Position numbers and translations under genes: made by a program. A stretch of DNA of 64,000 bases from Spirirestis rafaelensis WJT71-NPBG6 (GTDB taxonomy: Bacteria; Cyanobacteriota; Cyanobacteriia; Cyanobacteriales; Nostocaceae). Below are positions 8,602 through 17,638 of the stretch, in pieces. The stretch spans positions 1 through 64,000 of the forward strand of contig JAHHID010000019.1 of assembly GCA_019359015.1 (NCBI GenBank), written 5' to 3'. Each line of letters opens with the position of its first letter. The stretch's first letter is position 1. Below the pieces are notes generated by a model. The model did not search any database. It had not been told where the DNA came from and was given only the letters and a program-made list of their open reading frames with translations.

Positions 8602-9588
8602 ATGTCCAAATCTGCAATTGACGCCAACGACGCGGCAGCTATCCAAGCAGCCCAAGATTCTGTGGCTGTATGCGATCGCTCTTTATGGGGAATCATCCGT
8701 GTTTCTGATGTTGACCGCATCCGATTTTTACACAACCAAACTACTAACGATTTTCAAAGTCTCAAACCAGGGCAAGGTTGTGACACTGTAATGGTGACAT
8801 CCACAGCCCGGACAATTGACTTAGCAACAGCTTACGTTTTAGAAGATGCAGTGCTGTTACTAGTTTCGCCGAATCGCCGGGAATTTCTCATGCAATGGCT
8901 GGATAAATACATCTTTTTTGCTGATAAGGTGCAATTAACCGATGTCACAAATGAAACTGCAACCTTCAGCCTCATCGGTTCGGGAAGCGACACCATTATA
9001 GAAAAGTTGGGCGCTGGGGCTATTATCGGTCAACCTTACGGCACTCATCAACTACTTGATGGTGGGGTGCGTGTTGCTGTGGGTAGTGGTTTAGCTTCGC
9101 CTGGATATACGCTGATTTTACCAGCTTCTGAGAAGGCGACGGTATGGCAGAAAATTGTGGAAGCTGGAGCGCAAGAAATGAGCGATCGCGCTTTTGATGT
9201 GTTGCGAATATTACAAGGAAGACCAGCCCCAGAGCATGAATTGACTGATGATTACAATCCTCTAGAAGCTGGTTTATGGCGTACGATTTCCTTTAGCAAA
9301 GGTTGTTATATCGGACAAGAAACCATCGCCCGTTTAAATACATACAAAGGTGTAAAACAACACCTTTGGGGTATTCGCCTCAACGCGCCGGCGGAAATCG
9401 GAAGTGCGATCGCTGTTGGGGATGAAAAAGTCGGCAAACTTACAAGTTATACCGAAACCCCTGATGGTTACTTTGGGCTAGGTTACATCCGCACAAAAGC
9501 AGGTGGCGTCGGTTTGAAAGTTCAAGTAGGCGAAACCGAAGGTGAAATAGTAGAAATTCCGTTTGTTTCTCACGAATATCCACAGTAG
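8602..9588 (+). CDS. ygfZ: YgfZ/GcvT-like folate-binding protein
   Basis: The 328-residue protein has the fold of the glycine-cleavage T-protein, but carries the YgfZ/CAF17 signature KGCYIGQE at 233-240. Members bind tetrahydrofolate and help to make or repair certain Fe-S enzymes (for example MiaB in E. coli); they are not part of glycine cleavage. Length is close to the family's usual 325-350. ATG 8602 gives the expected N-terminus. It stands alone. Its neighbour two genes on (10648-10935) is itself a [2Fe-2S] protein, possibly coincidental. Confidence 0.88.
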   Translation: MSKSAIDANDAAAIQAAQDSVAVCDRSLWGIIRVSDVDRIRFLHNQTTNDFQSLKPGQGCDTVMVTSTARTIDLATAYVLEDAVLLLVSPNRREFLMQWLDKYIFFADKVQLTDVTNETATFSLIGSGSDTIIEKLGAGAIIGQPYGTHQLLDGGVRVAVGSGLASPGYTLILPASEKATVWQKIVEAGAQEMSDRAFDVLRILQGRPAPEHELTDDYNPLEAGLWRTISFSKGCYIGQETIARLNTYKGVKQHLWGIRLNAPAEIGSAIAVGDEKVGKLTSYTETPDGYFGLGYIRTKAGGVGLKVQVGETEGEIVEIPFVSHEYPQ

Positions 9589-9654
9589 AGTCTAAAGAAT
9601 TTAGTTTTTTCATTTAGACCGATAGGGGAATGGGGGGAGTCAGAGGAAAGAATT

Positions 9655-9745
9655 ATTCTCCTTGTCTCCCTGTCTCCCTGTCTCCTTGTCTCCCTGTCTC
9701 CTATCCCCTATCCCCTATCCCCTATCCCCTTTTCCCCTTTTCCCT
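9655..9745. repeat. Low-complexity tandem (TGTCTCCC)n and (CTATCCC)n
   Basis: About 90 bases consist of short tandem units, first TGTCTCCC and then CTATCCCC. Strong purine/pyrimidine strand asymmetry and short units suggest slippage-generated DNA, common between genes in filamentous cyanobacteria. Confidence 0.85.
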
Positions 9746-9753
9746 AACTTTTC

Positions 9754-10551
9754 CTAATTAGCACCTTCACAAAACTCATCTATCCAAGAAGGTAGACTAC
9801 TGGCATTAGTGGTAGGTGATGAATTAATTTCAACAGGAACATCTTTAGGTTGGATTTTTACACGCTTGTCTTGGGTTTCAATCTTTGTAGCCACAGCAAG
9901 CGATCGCTGATATTTGCCATTGCTAGATAACTGGCTGGAAACGACAAGCGATCGCTCACAAGTTCCATTCATTCGGATAACATCACCCGGATGTGGAATA
10001 ACGCTCTTTTTGCCTTCTCCTCGCCAAGGAGAAAGGTTAGGAACTGAGGTTTTGCTGTGCTTATTATCATGTTTGCCCTTGGTTTCAACTTTAGTAGTAA
10101 ATCCCAACGGCTTACATTTACCCTTGCTTTCAACTTTAGGGTTGTCATTATTTTTGACTTCAGTTGTAACAGCAAGCGGTTCAAGTTTAGTTTTACTTTC
10201 AATGTCGTTTTTTACAGCATCTATAACCAAAGGTAGGGGATCGCTAATCACCTCTGTGGTAGTAATTGAATTTTCAGATTTGATTAAATCTAAATGTTGA
10301 TCAGGATTGAAGTTAAGACCTAATGCGGCAACAATGCGATCGGGATTATTATTTAGATCCAAAATAAAAGGAAAAATCTGATCGAGTTGCGGTTCTAAAA
10401 CAGATAAAGTCGCCAACATAAAACCACTGCTTGGGCGACGTTCACCATCATAAGTACCCCAAATTTGCATTTTTACTAACCAGGGGCGATTTTCAAAGTA
10501 GTAATTTAGCCACTTTATTTTCAATGATTCACGTAGCTGCTGAATATTCAT
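9754..10551 (-). CDS. DUF5331-like cyanobacterial protein
   Basis: The 265-residue protein begins MNIQQLRESLKIKWLNYY and has a compact N-terminal domain (1-85: KMQIWGTYDGERRPSSGF, NNPDRIVAALGLNFNP). From memory this matches the cyanobacteria-restricted DUF5331 family. The remaining 180 residues are a low-complexity, lysine-rich and highly variable linker with repeated TKVE-like units, ending in a short conserved-looking SLPSWIDEFC motif. No catalytic motif is visible. It is monocistronic. Function is unknown; the family is reported only in cyanobacteria as far as I recall. Confidence 0.65.
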   Translation of the reverse strand: MNIQQLRESLKIKWLNYYFENRPWLVKMQIWGTYDGERRPSSGFMLATLSVLEPQLDQIFPFILDLNNNPDRIVAALGLNFNPDQHLDLIKSENSITTTEVISDPLPLVIDAVKNDIESKTKLEPLAVTTEVKNNDNPKVESKGKCKPLGFTTKVETKGKHDNKHSKTSVPNLSPWRGEGKKSVIPHPGDVIRMNGTCERSLVVSSQLSSNGKYQRSLAVATKIETQDKRVKIQPKDVPVEINSSPTTNASSLPSWIDEFCEGAN

Positions 10552-10647
10552 AGGATGCCTCGCAAAGACTAAAAAAGAGTGCAGTCCTTTATATTTTTAA
10601 TCACCTTCGTACCCGGAATGAAACCGATAGGACAGTATCTTTTTAAC

Positions 10648-10935
10648 TTATTCACCACCCAGTAAATGCTGTTCTACTACCAAAGACACTTGACTAGGGC
10701 GCACACCACTATACCAAACGCGAGCGGGCAAGACTAACACCATCGGACCATTACCGCATTGTCCTAAACAGCCGGTACCCGCAACCGTCACTCCAGGAGC
10801 TACTGAAGCCTTAAAAGCTGCTAATACCTTCGCAGAACCTTGCTTTTTACAAGTGCGATTTTGACACACCCGCACACATCTAGAAGAAACGGATAAATCT
10901 GTAGTTGGGGAATGGGATGCTTGATTCTTTAACAT
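10648..10935 (-). CDS. Thioredoxin-like [2Fe-2S] ferredoxin
   Basis: The 95-residue protein has four cysteines in the pattern C-x4-C ... C-x3-C (CQNRTC and CLGQC), the ligand arrangement of the thioredoxin-like [2Fe-2S] ferredoxins related to NuoE. The first 18 residues are a variable polar leader. Such small proteins are widespread in cyanobacteria as stand-alone electron carriers. It lies downstream of cysK on the same strand, separated by a palindromic repeat, so co-transcription is possible but not shown. Confidence 0.88.
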   Translation of the reverse strand: MLKNQASHSPTTDLSVSSRCVRVCQNRTCKKQGSAKVLAAFKASVAPGVTVAGTGCLGQCGNGPMVLVLPARVWYSGVRPSQVSLVVEQHLLGGE

Positions 10936-11010
10936 TTTTTAACAAGAGAGTGGGGGAGCGTGGTGTGGGGGACAACAAGCAATGACTATTGACTCTTGAC
11001 TCCTAACTCT

Positions 11011-11041
11011 GTAGAGACGCGAGGAACCGAAGCGTCTCTAC
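11011..11041. repeat. GTAGAGACGCGA palindrome, copy 1
   Basis: A near-perfect inverted repeat with arms GTAGAGACGC and GCGTCTCTAC around an 11-base centre. Other copies are at 20311-20340, 29771-29798, 38467-38494 (inside a gene) and 39618-39645. Here it could serve as a terminator for cysK. Confidence 0.8.
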
Positions 11042-11047
11042 TCCTAA

Positions 11048-12022
11048 CTAATCTACTGACAGTCCTTTTGAAGCCAGCCATTCGGGATTGAATATCCGTG
11101 ATTGGTAACGCGAACCGCTATCACAAAGGATAGTGACGATAGTGTGTCCTGGTCCCATCTGTTTGGCTAGTGCGACAGCACCACCGACGTTAATTCCTGT
11201 GGAACCGCCCATTAATAGCCCGTCTTTTCTTAGCAACTGGTAAACTACTCGCAAAGCTTCTTTATCATCAATCTGAACCGCATCATCAGCCGGCGCACCT
11301 TCCATGTTTGCTGTGATGCGACTATTACCAATACCTTCGGTGATAGAATTGCCTTCTAATTTGATTTCGCCTGTTTTAATATAACTATAAAGTCCGCTGC
11401 CCATCGGATCGGCAACTACGCATTTAATTGCCGGATTTTTCTCTTTCAGGTACATCGCCACACCTGCAAATGTGCCGCCTGTGCCGGTTGCAGATACCCA
11501 AGCATCTACTTTACCATCTGTTTGCGCCCAAATTTCCGCTCCTGTGGTTTCGTAGTGAGCGCGGCGATTTGCTAAGTTATCAAACTGATTTGCCCAAATC
11601 GCGTTTTCCATATCTGCGGCAATTGTGCCAGATAGTCTAGCGTAGTTATTGGGGTCTTTATATGGTACAGCAGGGACGGGGCGAACTTCAGCACCCAACG
11701 CCCTCATCGCGTCCATCTTTTCTTGCGATTGAGTATCGGGAATAATAATTAAACATTTGTAACCTTTGGCATTGCAAATATGTGCTAGTCCAATACCAGT
11801 ATTGCCGGCTGTTCCTTCAACGACGATACCACCGGGTTTGAGTAAACCTTTCCTTTCGGCATCTTCAATAATATAGAGTGCGGCGCGGTCTTTGACGGAA
11901 CCGCCAGGATTGAGAAATTCTGCTTTAGCAAGAATTTCGCAGCCAGTTTCTTCACTAAAGCTGTGTAAGCGAATCAGCGGTGTGTTACCAACAGTTCCTA
12001 CAAAGCCGTTTTTAATATCCAT
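11048..12022 (-). CDS. cysK: Cysteine synthase A (O-acetylserine sulfhydrylase)
   Basis: This 324-residue PLP enzyme makes cysteine from O-acetylserine and sulfide. PLP-binding Lys44 lies in NPGGSVKDRA; the substrate loop is EGTAGNTG (69-76); GTGGTFAG binds the cofactor phosphate. The C-terminal half carries EGIGNSRI and GLLMGGSTGINVGGA. Length and motifs are those of a complete CysK/CysM-type enzyme; the long C-terminal region (SRYQSRIFNPEWL) fits the cyanobacterial CysK branch. It is cytoplasmic and apparently monocistronic. CysK versus a related beta-substituting synthase cannot be settled by eye. Confidence 0.92.
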   Translation of the reverse strand: MDIKNGFVGTVGNTPLIRLHSFSEETGCEILAKAEFLNPGGSVKDRAALYIIEDAERKGLLKPGGIVVEGTAGNTGIGLAHICNAKGYKCLIIIPDTQSQEKMDAMRALGAEVRPVPAVPYKDPNNYARLSGTIAADMENAIWANQFDNLANRRAHYETTGAEIWAQTDGKVDAWVSATGTGGTFAGVAMYLKEKNPAIKCVVADPMGSGLYSYIKTGEIKLEGNSITEGIGNSRITANMEGAPADDAVQIDDKEALRVVYQLLRKDGLLMGGSTGINVGGAVALAKQMGPGHTIVTILCDSGSRYQSRIFNPEWLASKGLSVD

Positions 12023-12196
12023 GTTTAATTTACCTGAGTTTTTTCTTACCTATAAAAATTTTGGCTTATATCAATGGTAGGATTTACCCTCTACCAAACT
12101 TTAGTCGTATTGAGGATAAACCCAGGCGATACAAAATCACCACTCCCGATACCAGGATTTTTGAGAAATTTATGATGCTTGGTGGTTGAGATTTAC

Positions 12197-12226
12197 GCTT
12201 TCCATTCCGATTCTGGAATGGAAAGC
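12197..12226. terminator. Perfect 12-bp hairpin upstream of cysK
   Basis: GCTTTCCATTCC and GGAATGGAAAGC form an uninterrupted 12-bp stem with a 6-base loop. It lies between cysK and a HicB relic, both on the minus strand, so on that strand it follows the relic. A T-run is not evident, so the terminator role is tentative. Confidence 0.5.
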
Positions 12227-12246
12227 ATTCATTCTTCGGGTACGGC

Positions 12247-12470
12247 TTATCCAACAATAACCTCCCGTGTAACCGCTCCTGGTGCTAATTTAATAGAATC
12301 TGGTTCAAGATAAAGTGCGATCGCACTTCGGGAATATTTTCTAAAGCTTCTGGCTCTGTTTCTCCAGCAAAAACGCAGCCTGGTAACTCTGGACACCATA
12401 CGGAACATTGACCTGTTTCTAAATCTGGTTCTAGAATCACACCAAGTTCATTGCGATACCTCCTTGCTTT
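12247..12470 (-). pseudogene. HicB-like antitoxin relic with frameshift
   Basis: One minus-strand frame reads NELGVILEPDLETGQCSVWC then PELPGC, the recognisable strand-helix core of HicB/UPF0150 proteins. It then shifts frame near a GCGATCGC site. The other frame continues IALYLEPDSIKLAPGA and ends at TAA 12247-12249. No start codon is present in the first frame, although GGAGG sits where a ribosome site would be. I read it as a dead gene of about 70 codons. No HicA toxin is next to it. Confidence 0.65.
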
Positions 12471-12654
12471 TATTCTAAATAAAGCCAGAGATTAGTTGAT
12501 GCTAGTTGCTCCGGCTCAGTACTTAGTTAGGTAAAATTTGTTTGTATCTCCAACAACATTAGTTTAAAAATATAGCGTTGGACGTATTGACTAGTTTACC
12601 GTTGATCTAGTTTACTAACTCCAGCCCTAATTGTTGCCGAAACTAAGGTTAGTG

Positions 12655-13722
12655 ATGGAACGTCTAGAGTCATCAAAACAGACCGAGCAAATTACACAAA
12701 TGGATGCACAAAAAACTTCAGTTTCGGAGCAAGAGGTGACAGCGATCGCTCCGATAGAATCTCTCAGAGAAGAAAAGCCTACATCGCGACCTCGCAAGCG
12801 CAACCTGCTACCCCTGCTGATAGTAGCAGGAACCTTAGGTGCTGGAGCGATCGCTGGGGGAATTTATACTTACCGCTATTTGCAGTTTGCTAAATATCAC
12901 CAAGTAACAGATAATGCTTATGTTTCCGCAGAAATTTACCCTGTAAATTCCCGCATTGGTGGGGTAGTTATGGCAGTTGCCAGCAAAGAGAACCAATCGG
13001 TAAAACCAGGGGAAGTATTAGTACAACTCGATCCGCGCGAATACCAAGTATCTTTAGCACAAGCAAAAGCTGATCTAGAACTAGCCAAGCAACAAGCAGA
13101 AGTGGCACGGCAAAATATCAATAATGTTGTGGCAATTGATACGCCAGTCATCCGTCCAGTTGCGGCAAATCAGGCTGCTCAAGCAAAAATCGCAGCTAGC
13201 AAGTCACAAAATATTAATCAGCAAGTCGAGTTAAATCGCCAACAGTACAAAGCCGCACAAGCAGCGATCGCTCAAAAACAAGCAGAGTTAAAACAAGCTG
13301 AACTCCAGCTATCCTACACCAAAATTACTGCCATGCTCGGCGGTCAAGTTGGTAACAAAGATGTCCGAGTAGGTCAGCAGGTGCAACCAGGACAAACTCT
13401 GATGTCACTTGTGCAACCGAATCCTTGGATTGTTGCTAACTTTAAAGAAACTCAGTTAGAAAAGATACGTCCTGGGCAAAAAGCGGAAATCAAAATTGCT
13501 GCTTTCCCCAGTCGCAAATTTATCGGTAAGGTAGATAGTATATCACCTGCTTCTTTTAGCAGGTTTGCCCCCACGCCGCAAAATAGCCCCTCGGCTAATT
13601 CTAATAATAATACGGTGCAACGAGTTCCCGTGAAGATAATGCTTGATCCTGAGAGTATTCGCGGTTATGAATCTCGAATTGCTCCGGGAATAAGTGCAGA
13701 TGTGACAGTGGAAACTCGATAA
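12655..13722 (+). CDS. HlyD/EmrA-type membrane fusion protein
   Basis: ATG 12655 (preceded by AAGG) is a better start than the upstream in-frame TTG at 12631; the product is then 355 residues. A cytoplasmic basic N-tail is followed by one membrane helix at about 52-73, a biotinyl-lipoyl-like half (SRIGGVV...VKPGEVLVQLDP), a long alanine/glutamine-rich coiled-coil hairpin (about 125-230), the second lipoyl half, and a beta-barrel domain. This is the periplasmic adaptor of EmrAB-TolC-like drug or metabolite pumps. No EmrB-type transporter is adjacent, so its partner must be encoded elsewhere. Confidence 0.88.
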   Translation: MERLESSKQTEQITQMDAQKTSVSEQEVTAIAPIESLREEKPTSRPRKRNLLPLLIVAGTLGAGAIAGGIYTYRYLQFAKYHQVTDNAYVSAEIYPVNSRIGGVVMAVASKENQSVKPGEVLVQLDPREYQVSLAQAKADLELAKQQAEVARQNINNVVAIDTPVIRPVAANQAAQAKIAASKSQNINQQVELNRQQYKAAQAAIAQKQAELKQAELQLSYTKITAMLGGQVGNKDVRVGQQVQPGQTLMSLVQPNPWIVANFKETQLEKIRPGQKAEIKIAAFPSRKFIGKVDSISPASFSRFAPTPQNSPSANSNNNTVQRVPVKIMLDPESIRGYESRIAPGISADVTVETR

Positions 13723-13749
13723 ATCACAATTCATGTGCAGGCGATCGCT

Positions 13750-14334
13750 TTACCAAACTTTACTTGTATTCAATACAAAACCAGGTAAAATGCGATCGCC
13801 ACTTATGTTATCAGGATTTTCTAAACATTCCTCTGGTTGACCCGGACGATATATATAGACTCTACGATTCTTGCGGTCAATCAACCAACCTAGCTGTATT
13901 CCCGGTTCCTGCATATATTCTTCCATTTTATCCTTCAAAGGTTGCAGGTTATCAGGAGCTGACCTGAGTTCAATTACAAAATCAGGACAAATTGGTGCAA
14001 ACTTTTGCTGCTGTTCGCTTGAGAGAGTATTCCAACGTTCTAGTTTAATCCAGGAAACATCAGGAGAACGCTCTGCACCTGTTGACAGCTTAAACCCTGT
14101 ACTAGAGTCAAAACAAATACCCGTACCATCTTGTTCTGACCAAATATATAACTGTCCGGCTAAGTTAAAGTTACGATTTCCTGTCTCTGAACCAGTTGGG
14201 GGCATAATTGATATTTCTCCAAGTTTATTCCGCTCAATGCGTAAGTCACGATTCACCTGACAGAACTCGAAAAATTGCTCGTCTGTCATTTGCATTGATG
14301 GCGGAATTAACACGACAATAGGGGATGAAAGCAT
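13750..14334 (-). CDS. Uma2-family (DUF820) putative endonuclease
   Basis: The 194-residue protein shows the PD-(D/E)XK-like Uma2 signature: SPDVSWI, then CPDFVIELRS (acidic pair), a lysine-rich KDKMEEYMQ helix, and GWLIDRKNRRVYIYRPG. The family is enormously expanded in filamentous cyanobacteria, frequently next to repeats, and its members' biological role is unknown. The gene is convergent with the HlyD-type gene, with only 27 bases between the stop codons. It appears intact. Confidence 0.88.
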   Translation of the reverse strand: MLSSPIVVLIPPSMQMTDEQFFEFCQVNRDLRIERNKLGEISIMPPTGSETGNRNFNLAGQLYIWSEQDGTGICFDSSTGFKLSTGAERSPDVSWIKLERWNTLSSEQQQKFAPICPDFVIELRSAPDNLQPLKDKMEEYMQEPGIQLGWLIDRKNRRVYIYRPGQPEECLENPDNISGDRILPGFVLNTSKVW

Positions 14335-14622
14335 AATTTACTCCCGACGCTTATTTTTTATTTTCACTTTCTTTTAACTTTTTTGGTAAATCTCAGGTAG
14401 GTTTACGCAAAATTTTGACTACAAATTTCTGGAACTCAAGTTGTTCTTGTTGAATCTAATATCTAAGTAATTTTACTTTTTCTTTTTTTAGCTTAATAAG
14501 CAATTTAAACTTAATTATCGTAATATTACTGGTTTTCTTTATTTAGATGTCAATTAGTATACAGTATTGCTTGACTGAAGAATGCTGTCATTATTTTATT
14601 GTCCTATATGGGGTGGGCACCA

Positions 14623-14853
14623 ATGAAATCAGAAAGCGTAGACGCAAAGCGGCTTGTCGCTAGACATCGCCATAATGAACGCGAACTGCGACAACGACAA
14701 GTTGACATACGACTTCGGGAAATGGAAACTGATATCGATGCTGACAATACACCTATTTATAAAACTGTTAAACATCAGCCAGAAAATTCTCAAAAACTTT
14801 CGACGAAAAAAGTTATTCTTGCTGCATTGAAGCAGCGTACAGCAATTTATTAG
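14623..14853 (+). CDS. Small basic hypothetical protein
   Basis: This 76-residue product is highly charged, with arginine-rich helical stretches (RHRHNERELRQRQ, RLREME) in its first half, suggesting a coiled coil or nucleic-acid/protein contact. ATG 14623 is preferred to ATG 14608 because a G-rich stretch precedes it, but this is weak. It lies about 190 bases upstream of the disrupted dynamin-like gene in the same direction, with a repeat between them. It may have been co-transcribed with that gene. I do not recognise the family. Confidence 0.45.
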   Translation: MKSESVDAKRLVARHRHNERELRQRQVDIRLREMETDIDADNTPIYKTVKHQPENSQKLSTKKVILAALKQRTAIY

Positions 14854-14890
14854 CTTATTACAGCTGATATTTCTCGTTACTCTCGTACTC

Positions 14891-15004
14891 TCGTTCCCAG
14901 CTTCAAGCTGGGAATGCCTATCAGGAGGCTCTGCCTCCTAATATTATAAGAAGATGAGGCAGAGCCTCAATGATTTTCATTCCCAGTTAGAAACTGGGAA
15001 CGAG
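14891..15004. repeat. CGTTCCCAG palindromic repeat unit
   Basis: A nested inverted repeat: outer arms TCGTTCCCAG and CTGGGAACGAG, inner arms GGAGGCTCTGCCTC and GAGGCAGAGCCTC. A related, degraded unit lies at about 20363-20490. Non-coding, with strong potential to fold as RNA. Confidence 0.8.
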
Positions 15005-15979
15005 GGGACGAGGGATACCAAATTGGGAACGAAGGAAAGAAAACTATGCAACAACAAAATGAAGTGTACAAAAAACTTTCTGATTCTCTCAAGTCTGCAT
15101 CTGCATTACTCGATTTAGAGCGCAAATCACAACTTTATGAAGATATAATTGCTATTTCCACCCACTTAGCAAATCCCAGGTTTCGGATTGCGGTGTTTGC
15201 TCCTTTTAATCATGGTAAGTCAACTTTGCTGAATGCGATGTTGGGAAATCGCACTTTACCCATTGATTTAATTCCCACCACAGGTGCCGCGATTACTGTC
15301 AAGTATGGTATTGAGTTGCAAACTCGCATCATATTAGTAGATGGTACAGAAATCAACCACAGTGGAACGGAAATTTTAAAAGAATTCGCAATTCTTGATA
15401 ATAACAGACAGATGCGAAAAGATGTTGCATCTGTAGAAGTTTTCTCTCCTCATCCATTGTTAGAAACGGGGGTAGAATTTATCGATTTACCGGGAACTAA
15501 TGATAGAGAAGAACAAGATAACTTAGTGAAAGAGCAACTATTAAGTGCAGATTTAGTAATACAATTACTCGACGCACGCAAGTTGATGACTTTGGGTGAG
15601 CGCGAAAATTTGCGAGATTGGCTATTAGATCGGGGGATTAAGACAGTGATTTTTATCGCTAATTTTCTTAACTTACTCGAACCCGATGAACAAAAAGAAG
15701 TCCATATTCGCTTGCTATTCGTTGCAGAAAGTTTTTGATCAGAATTACCTCCGGGTTTTAGTAATTTATATCGCGTTGATGCTTTACCGGCTTTAAGAGC
15801 AAGATTAAAAGGTAATGTAGCTGAAGCAAGTAGTAGTGGTTTAGTACGTTTTGAATCAGCTTTGGAAAATATTGTAGGTATTTTGCAACAAAATCGCAGT
15901 GGTGTGCGTTTACCAAGAGTGCAAGCGATCGCTTCTCAAATTCTACAATTATTAAAAGGAAAAATTGACCCCATCACTA

Positions 15980-17544
15980 GTACAGTTCGGCGGAAATAAA
16001 CAGACCATTATTGTGAGAGAATAAATAGCAAGGTAAAAAGCAGTGGTGGCGAGCGTACCAAGGAATTATGTTGTGGCAAGATTAACTCCAAAAAACTTAA
16101 ATATCAGCGAAGGCGATCGTCATGAACTCCAACAGTTGATCAACCGACACAACACGCCGCAACAGATAGCGCTACGAGCCAAAATAATTCTGATGGCATC
16201 TGATGGTCAAAACCACCGTGAAATCGCCCGAAGTTTAAAGATCAATCGGCAGATGGCTCGTTTATGGAGAAACCGATGGTTGGAGACTGACGAAAAAGAC
16301 TTATCGATTGTTCAAAGATTACAAGATATGGAGCGTGTTGGCGCACCAGTAAAATTTAGTATGGAACAAGTAATTGAGTTGTTTGCGCTTGCGTGTTCCC
16401 CACCATTAGATTATGGACGACCAATAAGTCATTGGACACCAAGAGAACTGGCGGATGAAATTATAAAACAAGGTATTATTCAAAGCATATCCGTCTGCCA
16501 TGTTGGACGATTATTAGAAGAGGCAGAACTTAAACCCCACCAGAGTCGCTACTGGTTAACCCCCCCCTGAGGATGAGGATGAAGAATTTGACACAAAAGT
16601 TGAAGATATTACAGGCTTATATATTAGTGCGATTGAACGTGCCCAAAACGGGGAACGCACAATATCGGTTGATGAAATGACAGGTATTCAAGCAACTTCG
16701 CGTCTAGAGAAAGACTTACCGATGCGACCAGGTAAAGTTGAAAGAAAGGAATTTGAATATATTCGTCATGGTACGCAGACCTTGATAGCTAATTTCGATG
16801 TTGCTACTGGTAAGATTGTCGAGCCAACTTGTGGAGATTCTAGAACTGAATCCGATTTTGTTCTCAATATTAATCGAATAATTGAAACTGACCCCGATGC
16901 CAAAAAATGGCATCTGATTATGGATTGTCTTAATACTCACCAGTCCGAATCGCTGGTGAGTTTGGTTGCAGAAAAAGAAGGTTTGAATATCGACCTAGGT
17001 ATTAAGGGAAAAAGCGGCATACTCAAATCGATGAAATCTCGTGCTGCTTTTTTGAAAGACCCAACACATCGAATTGTTTTCCATTACACCCCCAAACATT
17101 CTTCTTGGCTTAATCAAATTGAAATTAGCTTTGTGTATTTTGGCTCGGAAGTTACTAAAAAGAGCAAGTTGTGTCAGTCAGGATGATTTGAAAAATCGAA
17201 TCCTCAACTTTATTGACTACTTTAATAGAACAATGGCTAAACCTTTTAAGTGGACATATAAAGGTAAGTCTTAGCTACTTAGGGAGTTTCGGAGAAGAAA
17301 ATATAAAGTAAATGATCATGATTTGCCTGATTAAGGAGGAGAAAGCAGAAGACGAGCAGCAACCGCTTTCTCCCCCTAATAATGATTATTATTCTTGCAA
17401 TTGGTGCTTTTATTGCTTGGAAGTCCCCTATCAAGAAAGAGTTCAGGGACGAATCCATGGATGGCTTATTTGTTACGATTCAGCCATCAACGAATCGCAC
17501 TCTGGAAGTCCCTTAATGGTCTGTTTATTTCCGCCAAGCGGTAC
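15980..17544 (+). mobile_element. IS630-family insertion sequence (1565 bp) at a CTAG target
   Basis: The ends are 31-bp inverted repeats with three mismatches: GTACAGTTCGGCGG... at the left and the complement of GTACCGCTTGGCGG... at the right, both continuing AAATAAACAGACCATTA. TA is duplicated (15978-15979 and 17545-17546). Removing the element plus one TA restores CTAG and an open dynamin frame. TA duplication at CTAG is the known behaviour of IS630. The element holds a frameshifted transposase and about 270 bases downstream of it with only a 44-codon ORF (17382-17516) of unknown value. Confidence 0.88.
16043..17274 (+). pseudogene. IS630 transposase in three frames
   Basis: The first frame (GTG 16043 to 16570) encodes the helix-turn-helix region (HREIARSLKINRQMARLWR). 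At a run of eight C's (about 16559-16566) the frame must move by one base to continue PEDEDEEF. Frame two carries the DDE core: SVDEMTG (first Asp), HLIMDCLNTH (second Asp), and HSSWLNQIE (the Glu). A further one-base change near 17134 throws it out again; frame three restores LARKLLKRAS and the conserved end up to TAG 17274. The first shift could be programmed slippage on the C-run, but the second has no slippery site, so I call it inactive. Confidence 0.8.
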
Positions 17545-17638
17545 TAGTGGAATTAAATCTCTTGATGAGAAAAACAACGCCAAAATTGAAATTAAACAGA
17601 AAGCGGAAAAAGACAAAAATTCTAGCGCTTATGCAACT

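Noticed and set aside
9655-9745. Possible CRISPR array.
   Set aside because: Units are only 7-8 bases with no spacers; it is simple-sequence DNA. No cas gene is in the window.
12631-12654. TTG start for the HlyD-type protein.
   Set aside because: ATG 12655 has a purine-rich site upstream, and the extra eight residues add nothing conserved.
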